A DNA stretch of 64,000 bases. Source: CALODL01 sp942492115 (GTDB lineage Bacteria; Planctomycetota; Phycisphaerae; UBA1845; CAIVHJ01). Below, in pieces: positions 1-8,707 of the stretch; position 1 is the stretch's first letter, and each line of letters starts with the position of its first letter. The stretch covers positions 310,001 to 374,000 of the forward strand of contig CALODL010000027.1 of the NCBI GenBank assembly GCA_942492115.1, written 5' to 3'. A model generated the notes under the pieces. The model had not been told where the DNA came from. It was given only the letters and a program-made list of their open reading frames with translations, and did no database searches. The translations under genes were made by a program, and so were the position numbers.

Positions 1-74
1 TGGATGATCTCGTCCAGCGTCGCTTCGTCGGGGAGGGCGTCGATCAGTTGTTTAGCAGCGTCCTTGGTCGTCAT
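1..74 (-). CDS. N-terminal fragment of a probable antitoxin (cut by window edge)
   Basis: An ATG on the minus strand (complement of 72-74) opens a frame that runs off the left edge of the window after 24 codons. The peptide begins MTTKDAAKQLIDALPDEA and continues TLDEII. This strongly resembles the start of small RelB/Phd-like antitoxins, which typically read 'KEA..LI..LPD.AT.DEIMY'. It lies directly downstream of a relic of the 235-aa family, in the same order as the toxin-antitoxin pair beside the intact 235-aa gene near 25.5 kb. Only the N-terminus is visible, so the partner and the exact family are inference. Confidence 0.5.
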   Translation of the reverse strand, partial: MTTKDAAKQLIDALPDEATLDEII

Positions 75-144
75 TAAACACGATCCCCACGTCGTACTCC
101 GTCCGGAGATGCCGGCAGTCGACCGCTCCATCATCACTATCATA

Positions 145-520
145 TCATACTGATGCTCGGATCGATCCTGAAAACGCACGTCCGGCCCATTGCCGCGGAT
201 AGACACTCCCGCAGCCCATGATATTCCACCGGCCTTTGGCTCTGGCGAGCTCCAGCAACAGCTTCCAGCCCTCCCGATCATTCGAGGTCACGCTCTTGGG
301 CAGACGGATCACGATCTCGCCGTCGTCGCAATTCTCGAAGTGGATCGCCATCGCGGTGATCTTGCGAATGGTGCACAGGTCTTCAATGTAGTCTTCATCG
401 TCGATCAGATTCAGATCATCCAGTGCTGGTGCGGGGTGCATCTGTATGTCATCACCGAGGACTTGCCCGAACTGAACCGGAAGGCTGTGAGTACCAGCCT
501 CGTTCCTTACCGAGAGGACC
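145..520 (-). pseudogene. Truncated relic of the 235-aa unknown family
   Basis: The open part (145-441) encodes 98 residues that match the C-terminal third of the intact protein at 25558-26265. Shared stretches include MHPAP, DDLxLIDDxDYIED, CTIRKIT, AIHFEN, GEIVI and GCGSVYP-like residues. The similarity continues upstream of the apparent ATG in the same frame: FGQVLGDDIQ matches FGQTLFDHVQ, and AGTHSLPVQ precedes it. An in-frame stop then interrupts the frame near 520. The N-terminal half is missing, and the normal stop after VYP is lost, giving a 15-residue tail. It is therefore best read as a decayed paralogue. At nucleotide level it is clearly alignable, by eye about 80% over about 290 bp, with the 25.5-kb copy. 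Confidence 0.7.
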
Positions 521-636
521 TACAACAGATGCTCGACTATGCTCAGGCTGAAGAAGGTCTGCCCGAAGGCTGATGATGTTCGGGCGACGAGCAAGCAAGA
601 ACAGTATCAAGTTGGTGGTTCGCGGTGTGGAACCGG

Positions 637-1944
637 TCAGTTTCTAGAATCTTTGTCATCGTTCCAACGATCATTCGGGTATCCGGCGTCGAGCTGCCAG
701 AAGTTGGGCGCCAAGGACCTCAGCGGGCGGCCATGCTCCTGCCCGGGGAGCCTGTCGTCACGCAACAACAAGATGAGATCAGAGGAGACCGCCGGATCGG
801 AGTGGAAATAGCTGTGTCCCAGGCCGCCACGGTTGGACGTGACGCGAATCATGTTGTTGTTGGGCATGGATTCAATTGTTGAGCGGAGATTCTTGGGCAT
901 GTCCTCGAGCCGGACTTGCCCAGCGCGGGCTGATCCAAAAGACAGATAGTCCGACAAACGCAGGGCCTGGTCATGGATCGATGAATACATCGTGAACGTG
1001 TCCACGATCTCCGGCGAGTTCTCGGCCGAAATACGTTGCTGGGCGACATCAAAGTCGATGTCCGCTGCTGCGAGGATGACGTGGCCGAGCTTCAATTCCG
1101 CGGGGTCATGGTCAGATGCGGTGTACTCGATCTTTAGTTCGCGTAACGTGGCAATGACCACCGCCGTGCCGCGGCTGTGGGCCAGGATGTGGATCTTTTC
1201 GATACCCGAGTGCGCGGCCAGCGATTTCAGGAATTGTTTGAGGTGGTAGATCGTGAATTCGCCCGATTCGCGGTCATACATGTACCCCCGGGCGCTGACC
1301 TGCCGACCTGCCGGCCACGAGTACACGACCGGTACGCTCCCGCGACCCAGAAAATGCCACAGGTCGGCCATCGTCATGGCCGCATCATCAAAAGCATTGG
1401 CGAAGCCATGGACGAACATGAACACTTCCTTACGTGGGGCGTGCTCAAGAAACTTGTCCAGGGCGGCGTGCAGCGCCCGCTCGCCGTCCTTGTAACTGTT
1501 GAACCAGTCTTTCGTCGGCACGCGCCGGTTGCCCTCGAGGTGCACGCTGGGCGGGGTTTCCGGAAAACGGTGGGTTTCGTCGATGCGCGCAATGGACACG
1601 GACAGCTTCGTCTTACGAGACTGTGTGTGACTGGCGGCGACCAGTTCATCCCACGAGACGTTCTTCCCAAAGCGAACGTCGACCTCCCCGATGGCTAGCG
1701 ACGGACAGCGCCCGTACCCGTAGCGGACCGTCCGCGCGCCAGCGTCGCGCGTGCGGTCGGTGGCGTAGAGCATCGTCACCGTATTGGATTGTAATTCGGG
1801 TGGGACTGCATCGAACGTGCGGTCATTCGAGTCCAGATAGATGTTCGGTGTGGTCATGAGCTCGCGGCCACAGCCAGCGAGCACGATCACCACGGCAACG
1901 ACCGCGCGCCGCGGATCGAGAGCGTTGGCATTCGGATTGAACAT
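637..1944 (-). CDS. Lipoprotein alpha/beta-hydrolase of the DUF900 family
   Basis: This encodes about 435 residues. The start at 1944 is preferred because a GGAGA lies 5-9 nt upstream and because it places a lipobox (VLAGC, Cys25) at the end of a hydrophobic signal peptide. Residues 175-260 carry the hydrolase core: an FVHGFAN oxyanion strand-loop and an A-H-S257-R-G nucleophile elbow, typical of DUF900 proteins. These are predicted serine hydrolases with unknown substrates, probably membrane-anchored. The N-terminal 120 residues are shared with the truncated lipoprotein at 8234-8581. The gene is divergent from the lipoprotein gene at 2427. The catalytic role is inferred from the fold, and the substrate is unknown. 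Confidence 0.75.
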   Translation of the reverse strand: MFNPNANALDPRRAVVAVVIVLAGCGRELMTTPNIYLDSNDRTFDAVPPELQSNTVTMLYATDRTRDAGARTVRYGYGRCPSLAIGEVDVRFGKNVSWDELVAASHTQSRKTKLSVSIARIDETHRFPETPPSVHLEGNRRVPTKDWFNSYKDGERALHAALDKFLEHAPRKEVFMFVHGFANAFDDAAMTMADLWHFLGRGSVPVVYSWPAGRQVSARGYMYDRESGEFTIYHLKQFLKSLAAHSGIEKIHILAHSRGTAVVIATLRELKIEYTASDHDPAELKLGHVILAAADIDFDVAQQRISAENSPEIVDTFTMYSSIHDQALRLSDYLSFGSARAGQVRLEDMPKNLRSTIESMPNNNMIRVTSNRGGLGHSYFHSDPAVSSDLILLLRDDRLPGQEHGRPLRSLAPNFWQLDAGYPNDRWNDDKDSRN

Positions 1945-2426
1945 CGCGTCTCCGGGCGGAGTAGCCCCGATACAACAAAAGACGGTCGAACAGGATCGTG
2001 GCCACGTCCGCCAGGCGTGGGTCAATCCGGGACCGCATGGCGGAGCCCGACCTTCGCCCGCTAGCGCCTCACCGTGAATGGAGCATCCACAATCGGCTCA
2101 GCAGGGACCTTGGCAGGGAGCATATCAACACCATGGGGCCCTGTGCAACCGATTGCCCGGTTCAAGCACCGCACGAGCTGATCGGTGCCATGGGCATGCC
2201 GAAAACGGAGATTACGCGCGCACGCACTTGACATCCATCCCGGCATGTTGTCTCTTCTCCAAATCGTTGTCGATCACAGAGTAAGATTCTCCCCGGCGAG
2301 TTGGCCATTGTGCGGGGAACAGGTACCCGATCACGTATTGGCGTTCCAGCCGATGACCATGATATGAACAATAGCGTGTCCGTTTTGTGCACATGGATTG
2401 TTCGTGCGGAGGGACGGTGTTGCTAT
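1945..2426. other. Divergent intergenic region without a convincing gene
   Basis: This 482-bp stretch separates the divergent DUF900 gene and the 383-aa lipoprotein gene, so it should hold the promoters for both. A TTGACA lies at 2228-2233 on the plus strand, but the hexamer 17 nt downstream (TCTCTT) is a poor -10. I see no RNA gene, no repeat and no believable open frame; the short frames here have no recognisable features. Confidence 0.4.
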
Positions 2427-3578
2427 ATGCGAAATATCGTCCCAAGACAATTCCATTCACGGGCTGCGCGCCTCATTGGGCTGCTCATCCTGGTCATGCT
2501 CATCGGTCCCGGCTGCGCAAGGCTTGGCCCGCGGACCATTCGCGGGGACAGCTTCAACTACAACGAGTCGATTGCGCGGTCGATGGAACAGCAAATCCTG
2601 CTGAACCTGGTTCGCCACCGCTACGGTGACACGGAACAGTTCGTTCAGGTTGCTTCCGTGCTCAGCCAATACACGCTCACGGCCGGGGCCAGCATGGAGA
2701 ACCTCGACAACAACGTGACCGTACTGAGTAACCCTTTCTACCGCACGATATCATCGTTGAGAGCGGACCAGGATTTTCCGGGACAAGCGGATACGCGGAT
2801 GGTGCATCTGGAGTGGACTGACCGGCCGACGATCACCTACTCCCCACTGCAGGGCAAGGAATATGCCGAGCAGGTGATGACGCCGATTCACCTGCACACG
2901 TTCGTGTTACTCAATTCGACGCAGGAGAGTACGGCCATTGTGATGCGCATGATTGTCGATCGGCTCAATTACCTGGCCAATCCTGATTACTTCGTTTCGA
3001 GTGAGACCAGCAGGGAGTCCACCCCGAAGTTTCACTCTGTATTGCAACTTGCGCAGACCGTTTTTGAGAGCAACTTCGCCGAGTTGGGTGTGGAAGACTC
3101 TGGCGGCCAAACGCTGACATACTTGTTTAGAGATCCCTCACGAGAGCCGCCCAAGGAGTGGGCGGAATTCTGTGATCTCCTCGGCTTGGATCCGGAGGCA
3201 ACCAAGATCTCGATCACCAACCGCCCGTTTCCCAGCAACGATCATGAACTCGCCATCCAGACGCGGTCATTGTCGACGATACTGGGTGTGCTGTCTCTTG
3301 GCTTCGAACCCCCGGAACAGCATGTCAAGGCCGGGATCGTGATCGGGCCACCGCACAATCCTGAATTGCCGGGCGGGGCGGCTTTGATCGACGTGCAATC
3401 CAGCCTGACGCCACCGCTCGAAGCGTTCGTGACGGTCCGACATCGCGGATACTGGTTCTACATCGCTGATGACGACATTGAATCCAAGCGCGCGTTCGGG
3501 CTGCTGCGGACTATCTTCTCATTGCAATCCGGCGGATGGGAGAAGTCGCTTCCCGTCGTGACCGTTCCCAGTGGGTAG
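2427..3578 (+). CDS. Putative lipoprotein of unknown function (383 aa)
   Basis: The ATG at 2427 is chosen because it gives a compact signal peptide (RAARLIGLLILVML) ending in an imperfect lipobox, IGPGC (Cys30). Longer in-frame starts only add non-signal sequence. The mature protein has no motif I recognise. It starts with a polar stretch (NYNESIARSMEQQILLN) common to proteins that open with an amphipathic helix, and is otherwise mixed alpha/beta. It stands directly before a HAD-tail relic and the outer-membrane factor operon on the same strand, so an envelope role beside the efflux system is plausible but only inferred from position. Confidence 0.6.
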   Translation: MRNIVPRQFHSRAARLIGLLILVMLIGPGCARLGPRTIRGDSFNYNESIARSMEQQILLNLVRHRYGDTEQFVQVASVLSQYTLTAGASMENLDNNVTVLSNPFYRTISSLRADQDFPGQADTRMVHLEWTDRPTITYSPLQGKEYAEQVMTPIHLHTFVLLNSTQESTAIVMRMIVDRLNYLANPDYFVSSETSRESTPKFHSVLQLAQTVFESNFAELGVEDSGGQTLTYLFRDPSREPPKEWAEFCDLLGLDPEATKISITNRPFPSNDHELAIQTRSLSTILGVLSLGFEPPEQHVKAGIVIGPPHNPELPGGAALIDVQSSLTPPLEAFVTVRHRGYWFYIADDDIESKRAFGLLRTIFSLQSGGWEKSLPVVTVPSG

Positions 3579-3580
3579 GA

Positions 3581-3670
3581 TTGGACAAGGCCCTCGATCA
3601 GGCTGCCTCGAAAGGCTGGATCATCGTCGATATGAAGAATGACTGGATGACCGTATTTCCTCCAGGGTGA
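3581..3670 (+). pseudogene. Relic: C-terminal 29 residues of a HAD-family protein
   Basis: Immediately after the stop of the preceding gene, a short frame reads LDKALDQAASKGWIIVDM and then KNDWMTVFPPG before a TGA. This is nearly the end of the intact HAD protein at 15984-16997 (LDKALNEAPQRGWVVVDM, KTDWARIYPAG). There is no start codon and no upstream HAD sequence, so it is a gene-end relic. It sits just before an outer-membrane factor gene, exactly as a second relic does at 15813-15887. This indicates that the HAD tail and the factor were duplicated together. Confidence 0.75.
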
Positions 3671-3744
3671 AATGCAACAGTGGCTGGCGCGCTCGAGGTG
3701 GCCCTTTGTTTGAACGACTGAAGCTCATTACGTCACGTCATGTC

Positions 3745-5376
3745 ATGATCAATTTGCGTACGATGAGATGGGCGGTCCTGGCGGGCTCAGTGCAACTTCT
3801 TTCGGGCTGCATGGTCGGCCCCGATTACCATCCGCGCGATGTCCAGGTCGCTGACGAGTGGATGGACCTGGCGGATCAGAGCCTCAGCGGAGACCCCGCT
3901 GACCATGAGAGCTGGTGGACGGCTTTTGATGATCCGGTGCTCGATCAACTCATCCACATGGCTTACGGTCAGAATCTGACTCTGCGTTCCGCCGGCATTC
4001 GAATCGCGGCGGCCCGTTACCAGAAGGCCATCGCTGTCGGTCAAATCTTTCCACAGGTGCAGGAGGCCAACGGCGGCTACACCCGAACCCAGGAGAGTGC
4101 CAACAAGGGCCTGGACGTCGAGCGCCGCTTCGACACCTGGCAACTCGGCTTCGATATGTCGTGGGAACTCGATCTGTGGGGCAAGTTCCGCCGGTCCATC
4201 GAGGCGGCCGACGCCAACCTCGACGTGTCCATCGAAGAATATAATGCTGTGGTGGTGACACTTCTGGGTGAGGTTGCCTCGACCTACGTGCAGATTCGCA
4301 TCTTTCAGGAGCGCATTCGGCTCGCCAGGGCCAATGTCGAGCTTCAGCAGCGCAGCCTGGGTATCGCCCGCACCCGTTTCAAGAACGGCGCCGTCACTGA
4401 ATTGGACGCCGATCAGGCCGAGGCCCTCCTGGCCCAGACTCAGGCCACCCTGCCGAATCTCGAAGCAAGCCTGCGCGCGGCCAGCAACAGCTTGTGCACG
4501 CTGCTGGGCACGGCGCCACACAAGCTGGAAGATTTGTTGGGTGATGGCCCGATCCCCGCGGCGCCGGCTGAAGTCACCCTGGGGATTCCTGCCGATCTGC
4601 TGCGTCGGCGTCCCGATATCCGTCAGGCCGAGCGGCAGGTCGCGGCCCAGAGCGCGTCCATCGGTGTGGCGACCGCGAGCCTCTATCCGCATTTTTCACT
4701 CAATGGTTCCATCGGGCTCGACGCGCACCACTCGTTCTCGGATTTGTTCGACAAGCCGAGTTACGGGTTCAGCGTAGGGCCGAGTTTCAGCTGGGATGTG
4801 TTCAACTACGGTCGCCTGATGAACAACGTCAAGGTCCAGGATGCGCTGTTCGAGGCATTGGCCGTCGACTACGAGAATACCGTGCTGCAGGCGCAAGCGG
4901 AGGTCGAGAGTTCGATCTTCCAGTTCCTCAAGTCCCAGGAAGAAACCAGGCACATTGCCGTCAGTGTCCAGGCCTGGCAACGGTCCGCGGACCTATCCAT
5001 GACGCAGTACCGCGAAGGCGAACTCGACTTCCAACGCGTCATCAATTCGCAAGCGTCTCTGGTTCAGCAGCAGGACGCTCTGGCCCAGACCCGGGGCGCG
5101 ATCGCCTTGAACCTGATCGCGACGTACAAGGCCCTCGGTGGCGGATGGCAAATCCGGGCGGGCGGGCCGTTCTATCCGGACGAGATTCAAGAGGACATGG
5201 ACACACGCACGTCGTGGCCGACCGTGCTCACACCCTGGCCAACAGCGTCGAAACGGGCGGAGCCGCGCGAGGGGCCTGCGTTGCCCGCCGGTATCGAGCG
5301 TGTTCGCGCTCCGAGCCATACGCCCGAGGCGCCGGTGCATGGCTCAACGGGCGCCCGTGACAACATTGAGCAGTGA
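3745..5376 (+). CDS. Outer-membrane factor lipoprotein, NodT/OprM family
   Basis: This is the outer-membrane channel subunit of a tripartite efflux system. The start at 3745 gives a signal peptide ending LLSGC (lipobox), followed by the family's typical mature start CMVGPDY. An ATG at 3763 is an alternative, and neither has a good Shine-Dalgarno. Internal hallmarks of the OprM/NodT fold are present: WELDLWGKFRR, LLGEVASTYVQIR, a GIPADLLRRRPDI motif and the second repeat FNYGR. Length is about 543 aa, with a Pro-rich tail of about 40 residues. The stop overlaps the next gene's GTG (GTGA), so the exporter is translationally coupled. A paralogue lies at 13852-15696. Confidence 0.9.
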   Translation: MINLRTMRWAVLAGSVQLLSGCMVGPDYHPRDVQVADEWMDLADQSLSGDPADHESWWTAFDDPVLDQLIHMAYGQNLTLRSAGIRIAAARYQKAIAVGQIFPQVQEANGGYTRTQESANKGLDVERRFDTWQLGFDMSWELDLWGKFRRSIEAADANLDVSIEEYNAVVVTLLGEVASTYVQIRIFQERIRLARANVELQQRSLGIARTRFKNGAVTELDADQAEALLAQTQATLPNLEASLRAASNSLCTLLGTAPHKLEDLLGDGPIPAAPAEVTLGIPADLLRRRPDIRQAERQVAAQSASIGVATASLYPHFSLNGSIGLDAHHSFSDLFDKPSYGFSVGPSFSWDVFNYGRLMNNVKVQDALFEALAVDYENTVLQAQAEVESSIFQFLKSQEETRHIAVSVQAWQRSADLSMTQYREGELDFQRVINSQASLVQQQDALAQTRGAIALNLIATYKALGGGWQIRAGGPFYPDEIQEDMDTRTSWPTVLTPWPTASKRAEPREGPALPAGIERVRAPSHTPEAPVHGSTGARDNIEQ

Positions 5377-6420
5377 GTGAACAGGTGGAGCGCTGTCGAT
5401 TACAGGTACTCAAGGAAGCGATCAAGCTGGGGCTGGCCATGGGCGCTGGCCTATGGGTTGTCACTGCACATGGGGTGGGAGAGGCCCTACTGGGCAGGCT
5501 TCGCCGTCGCATTCTGCGCACTATCGACGACCAGCCAGTCTCTGACCAAGGGCGCCATGCGCATGCTGGGAACTCTCGTGGCCGCCGTCGTGGCGCTCGT
5601 TCTCATCTCGCTCTTTGCACAACAGCGGTGGTTGTTCATGGTTGGACTGTCCTCATGGGTGGCTCTGTGCACCTACATGATGGCAGGCGACCGCTTCAAG
5701 TATTTCTGGAATGTCTGCGGTTTCGTGTGTGCCATTATCTGTCTTGATGGCGGTGCAGACAGCGCGAACGATTTTCAGACCGCCGTACTGCGCATCGAAG
5801 AGACCGGCCTGGGCCTGTTCGTGTTTTCGGTGGTCAGCATCGTGCTGTGGCCCAACAACGAAGCCGCTCCGGGGGCCACGACCCGTTCGCCCACGAAGCC
5901 GGCTCGTCAGGGACTACATATGGATCCGACCCGTCTTGCGGCCGCGGGCAGGGTTATGGTCACGATATGGGTGGCGTACGTGTTGTGGATCTACGTCAGG
6001 GTCCCTGGAGGCATGGGTGTGGTGGCCCTGAGCGTGTCGCTCGGAATGGTGCTGGCAGTGAACCCGCAGGTCCGCGTGCCGATGATCGCCATTCCTGTAG
6101 CGGGCAGTGTGGCCTTCGCCGGCACGCTGTATACACTGGTCATGCCGCACCTGTCCGGGTACCTGCAGCTGGGATGTCTGATCTTCGCGGCGGCAACGGG
6201 AATTGCGTACCTGTTTTCGGATCCCCGGCAGGCGTTGAGCAAGGCCATCGCCATGGCCATGTTTGCCACCATCATCTCAGTCAATAATGTGCAGACATAC
6301 AGTTTTCTGACGGTTGCCAACACGGCGGCTATGCTGGCGGTCCTGTTCACCATGCTGCAGGTTTTATCTGAACTTCCGGTGCTGTGGCGACCCGTACGGA
6401 CAGGTGGAGAAACACCATGA
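5373..6420 (+). CDS. FUSC/AaeB-like aromatic-acid exporter, apparent frameshift
   Basis: This is the inner-membrane component of an AaeB/FusB-type exporter. The real N-terminus appears to begin at the GTG at 5373, which overlaps the previous stop, and reads SEQVERCRLQVLKEAIKLGLAM. The family continuation (ALAYGLSLHMGWERPYWAGF) lies one frame over, in the frame opened by the GTG at 5377. Removing one G from the GGG near 5447-5449 joins the two. The downstream frame has several hydrophobic segments, a central hydrophilic linker near residues 165-190 and a second hydrophobic half, but is shorter than full AaeB (about 650 aa). The stop overlaps the DUF1656 start (ATGA). The frameshift is either a sequencing error or an inactivating mutation. 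Confidence 0.75.
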
Positions 6421-6626
6421 ATGTTCCGCATGAATTCGCGATGGGCGAGGTCTACCTGCCTCCACTCTTCATCGCAGCCATTCTCGGCGCCGTGTCGGCG
6501 GGCTGCACGGCATGGGTGTTCCAGCACTATCGTCTGTCGCGGCTGTTCTATTGCCCGTCGCAGATAGTTGTCGCGTTAGCCGTCATCTACACCGGGCTGA
6601 TCAGCACATTCCTCATTCCTGGATGA
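6417..6626 (+). CDS. DUF1656 small membrane protein (AaeX-like)
   Basis: A 69-residue protein whose ATG overlaps the stop of the exporter gene (ATGA). It has two hydrophobic segments (LPPLFIAAILGAVSAG and SQIVVALAVIYTGLIS) separated by a short basic, aromatic loop. This is the usual layout of DUF1656/AaeX peptides, which are found between FUSC exporters and their HlyD adaptors. The leader MNVPHEFAMGEVYLPPL also fits that family, which often starts with 'EI...G.Y.PP'. Its biochemical role is not established in the family. Context supports membership in the tripartite exporter. Confidence 0.8.
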   Translation: MNVPHEFAMGEVYLPPLFIAAILGAVSAGCTAWVFQHYRLSRLFYCPSQIVVALAVIYTGLISTFLIPG

Positions 6627-6630
6627 AATC

Positions 6631-7767
6631 ATGAAACGAGCGGCCAAAGCATTGCTGACAGGAGTTGTGTTGTTCGCGGCCCTTGGGGTCGTGCTCCTGA
6701 AGTACAGACAGTATGTGACGCATCCCTGGACGCGCGATGGCCAGGTACAGGCCGATGTCATCCAGATCGCCCCGCGGGTGACCGGGCCGATCGTGGATCT
6801 GCCAGTCGCTGATAATCAGTTCGTCAAGGCGGGCGAGGTGTTGTTCGAGATAGACCCGCGGACCTTCGCCGCGAGCCTCGAGCAGGCCCGGGCCCAACTC
6901 GACGAAGCGCGCGACAAGGCCGCGGCGCTCGAGAAGAAAATCGATGCGGCGGAGGCGGCGGTCGATGTGTCCCGCGCCGCCGTCAAGGTTGCGGAGGTTG
7001 CGGTGGCGGCGACCCAATCCGAGATCGCCAAGACCAACGCGGAGTACGAGCGCCAGAAGGCCATGCTGCCGGAAGGTGCCACGTCGCAAAAATCTCTGGA
7101 ACGCGCCAAGGCCAGCTACGAGGTCAACCTCGACAAGAAGATCAGCGCCGAAGCCAGCCTGCTGGAGGCACAGGCCTCGCTGATACAATCGCAGGCCACG
7201 CTGGCACAGGTGCAGGCGGACCTCGGCGAGCCGGGTGACAACAACGCCACGGTGCGGGCAGCTCTGGCCGCCGTTCATCAGGCTGAATTGAATCTCGAGT
7301 TCACCCGGGTCACGGCGCCCGTGGATGGCTACGTGACGAATCTCCACTTGCGCCCCGGCAGCCAGGCCGTGGCCAATCAGCCGTTGCTGGCGTTGGTCGA
7401 TGTAAACAGCTACTACGTCTATGGCTTCTTCAGAGAGAATTGTATTGCGGACATGGAACCGGGGGACCGCGCGGTCGTGACGCTCATGACCTATCCAGGC
7501 CGCCCCCTCGAGGGCCGCATCGAGAGCCTGGGTTGGGGCATCGCCCGGGACGACGGGAGCACCTCCCATGATCTGCTGCCCGAAATCAATCCTACGTTCG
7601 AGTGGATTCGTCTGGCCCAACGCGTGCCGGTCAACATCCAGCTCATCGACGTGCCTGATGATATCAAGTTGCGTGTCGGGACGACTGCGTCCGTACTCGT
7701 CTTTGCCGGTCAGGACACGGCGCAGTCAGGTGGGCCGGCAACTGCTGCGCCCGGGTTGTTGCAATAG
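6631..7767 (+). CDS. HlyD-family periplasmic adaptor (AaeA/EmrA-like)
   Basis: This 378-aa protein follows the DUF1656 gene by 4 bp. It has one N-terminal membrane anchor (residues 5-24), then an HPWTRDGQVQADVIQIAPRV strand and the first lipoyl half (GPIVDLPVADNQFVKAGEVL). A long Ala/Glu-rich coiled-coil hairpin spans residues 85-210, and the second lipoyl half (RVTAPVDGYVTNL) is followed by a beta-barrel. This is the canonical membrane-fusion adaptor linking a FUSC exporter to the outer-membrane factor encoded upstream. By analogy with AaeAB the substrates would be aromatic carboxylates, but that is inference from family alone. Confidence 0.88.
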   Translation: MKRAAKALLTGVVLFAALGVVLLKYRQYVTHPWTRDGQVQADVIQIAPRVTGPIVDLPVADNQFVKAGEVLFEIDPRTFAASLEQARAQLDEARDKAAALEKKIDAAEAAVDVSRAAVKVAEVAVAATQSEIAKTNAEYERQKAMLPEGATSQKSLERAKASYEVNLDKKISAEASLLEAQASLIQSQATLAQVQADLGEPGDNNATVRAALAAVHQAELNLEFTRVTAPVDGYVTNLHLRPGSQAVANQPLLALVDVNSYYVYGFFRENCIADMEPGDRAVVTLMTYPGRPLEGRIESLGWGIARDDGSTSHDLLPEINPTFEWIRLAQRVPVNIQLIDVPDDIKLRVGTTASVLVFAGQDTAQSGGPATAAPGLLQ

Positions 7768-7832
7768 TGGCCGGCGAGTCGCTCGCTGCACGCCAGGTTG
7801 TGCCGAGCTCTGGAAGGGATGGCTGACCTAGA

Positions 7833-8162
7833 ATGATTTCCGATTTTGTGCGTTTTCTGAAACACTTGTACCGGGTCTTGCATTTCGTGCGGGGCGTCAT
7901 GTTGATGTTCCTGATGCTACTGGCAGTGTGCGTCGTCGTGGTATCACGAACGGAAGGGCTGGCTGTGGCTGAATCGTCCTACTTCGTATTGGTGACGGCT
8001 ATGACCATTGGGTATGGTGACGTCGCTCCAGTCACGCCGGGAGGACGGGGCGCCAGCGTGATGGCAGGAGTCATAGGCGTGCTGGTCTGTGGGCTGGTTG
8101 TCGGTGCAGCCACCCGCGCTTTGAAAGGGGCAGTTGAAGAGAAAGAACAGGCTGGCCGTTGA
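7833..8162 (+). CDS. Two-TM potassium channel (ion-channel domain)
   Basis: A 109-residue protein with a first membrane helix (residues 20-38), a pore helix and selectivity filter T58-I-G-Y-G-D63, and a second helix (77-93), followed by a charged tail. T-x-G-Y-G-D is the diagnostic K+ filter of the Ion_trans_2 family, and the size matches a minimal KcsA-like pore module without regulatory domains. It lies 65 bp downstream of the efflux operon on the same strand and might be cotranscribed. A link with efflux is not evident. Confidence 0.85.
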   Translation: MISDFVRFLKHLYRVLHFVRGVMLMFLMLLAVCVVVVSRTEGLAVAESSYFVLVTAMTIGYGDVAPVTPGGRGASVMAGVIGVLVCGLVVGAATRALKGAVEEKEQAGR

Positions 8163-8233
8163 TGGATTGTGAGGCAGTGGTCGCTCGTAGTCGCGGCGAA
8201 GGTGCACCTTGGATGTGGCGTCATCCCCACGTC

Positions 8234-8581
8234 TTAGATGGTGACGCGGAGCGGGAGGGCGCGAGAACGCTTCGCGGCCCGCGACTCCCGGGCCACCTCC
8301 TGCCACGTCATACCGGTCCCGATCTCGACCGTGGCGAGCCCCAGGCGGACCTCGCGACTGCGGTTGGTCGTGTAGAACTGTTCGGGTGTCGTCCGGCCCG
8401 AGACGGCCCTGGCACTCGCGACGAACACCGGAATCTCGCTGGTGTGTTGCTCCGGCGAAACGTACACGAAGGGATCGATCAGTCCGTCGGTCGCGACGGC
8501 CGGCGTCGGCATGAGGACAGCCTGGCAGCCGGCGAGGATGACCACGATGGCTGCGACCGCAAACGCCTTAATGGCATACAT
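8234..8581 (-). CDS. Truncated DUF900-like lipoprotein (N-terminal domain only)
   Basis: 115 residues from the ATG at 8581, which has GGAGAT about 7-12 nt upstream. The signal peptide ends VVILAGC. After that it parallels the N-terminal 120 residues of the DUF900 protein at 637-1944: C..xLMxTP, a central ..FYTTNRSR.. region matching ..LYATDRTR.., and the ending GMTWQEVARES versus NVSWDELVAAS. It stops exactly where the hydrolase domain would begin, so it lacks the catalytic region. It may be a pseudogene from a duplication, or a free-standing lipoprotein domain. It is the last gene of the minus-strand series. Confidence 0.6.
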   Translation of the reverse strand: MYAIKAFAVAAIVVILAGCQAVLMPTPAVATDGLIDPFVYVSPEQHTSEIPVFVASARAVSGRTTPEQFYTTNRSREVRLGLATVEIGTGMTWQEVARESRAAKRSRALPLRVTI

Positions 8582-8707
8582 CGAAGAGATCTCCAGGTGC
8601 TCCCGTCCGCGACGCTCATGGACGACGATCTGCGGGATTGACGCAGGGAATGTTCTTGACAACCAGCGCGCTCGGCGACTTCGCCAGCTCGTGGCACGAT
8701 AGGCGAA

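Noticed and set aside
2301..2426. Longer start for the lipoprotein at 2427
   Set aside because: The extra 42 residues would bury the signal peptide; the ATG at 2427 gives a normal lipoprotein leader.
3787..4692. A 301-codon minus-strand frame inside the first outer-membrane factor gene
   Set aside because: It lies wholly within a well-supported gene on the other strand and shows no family features.
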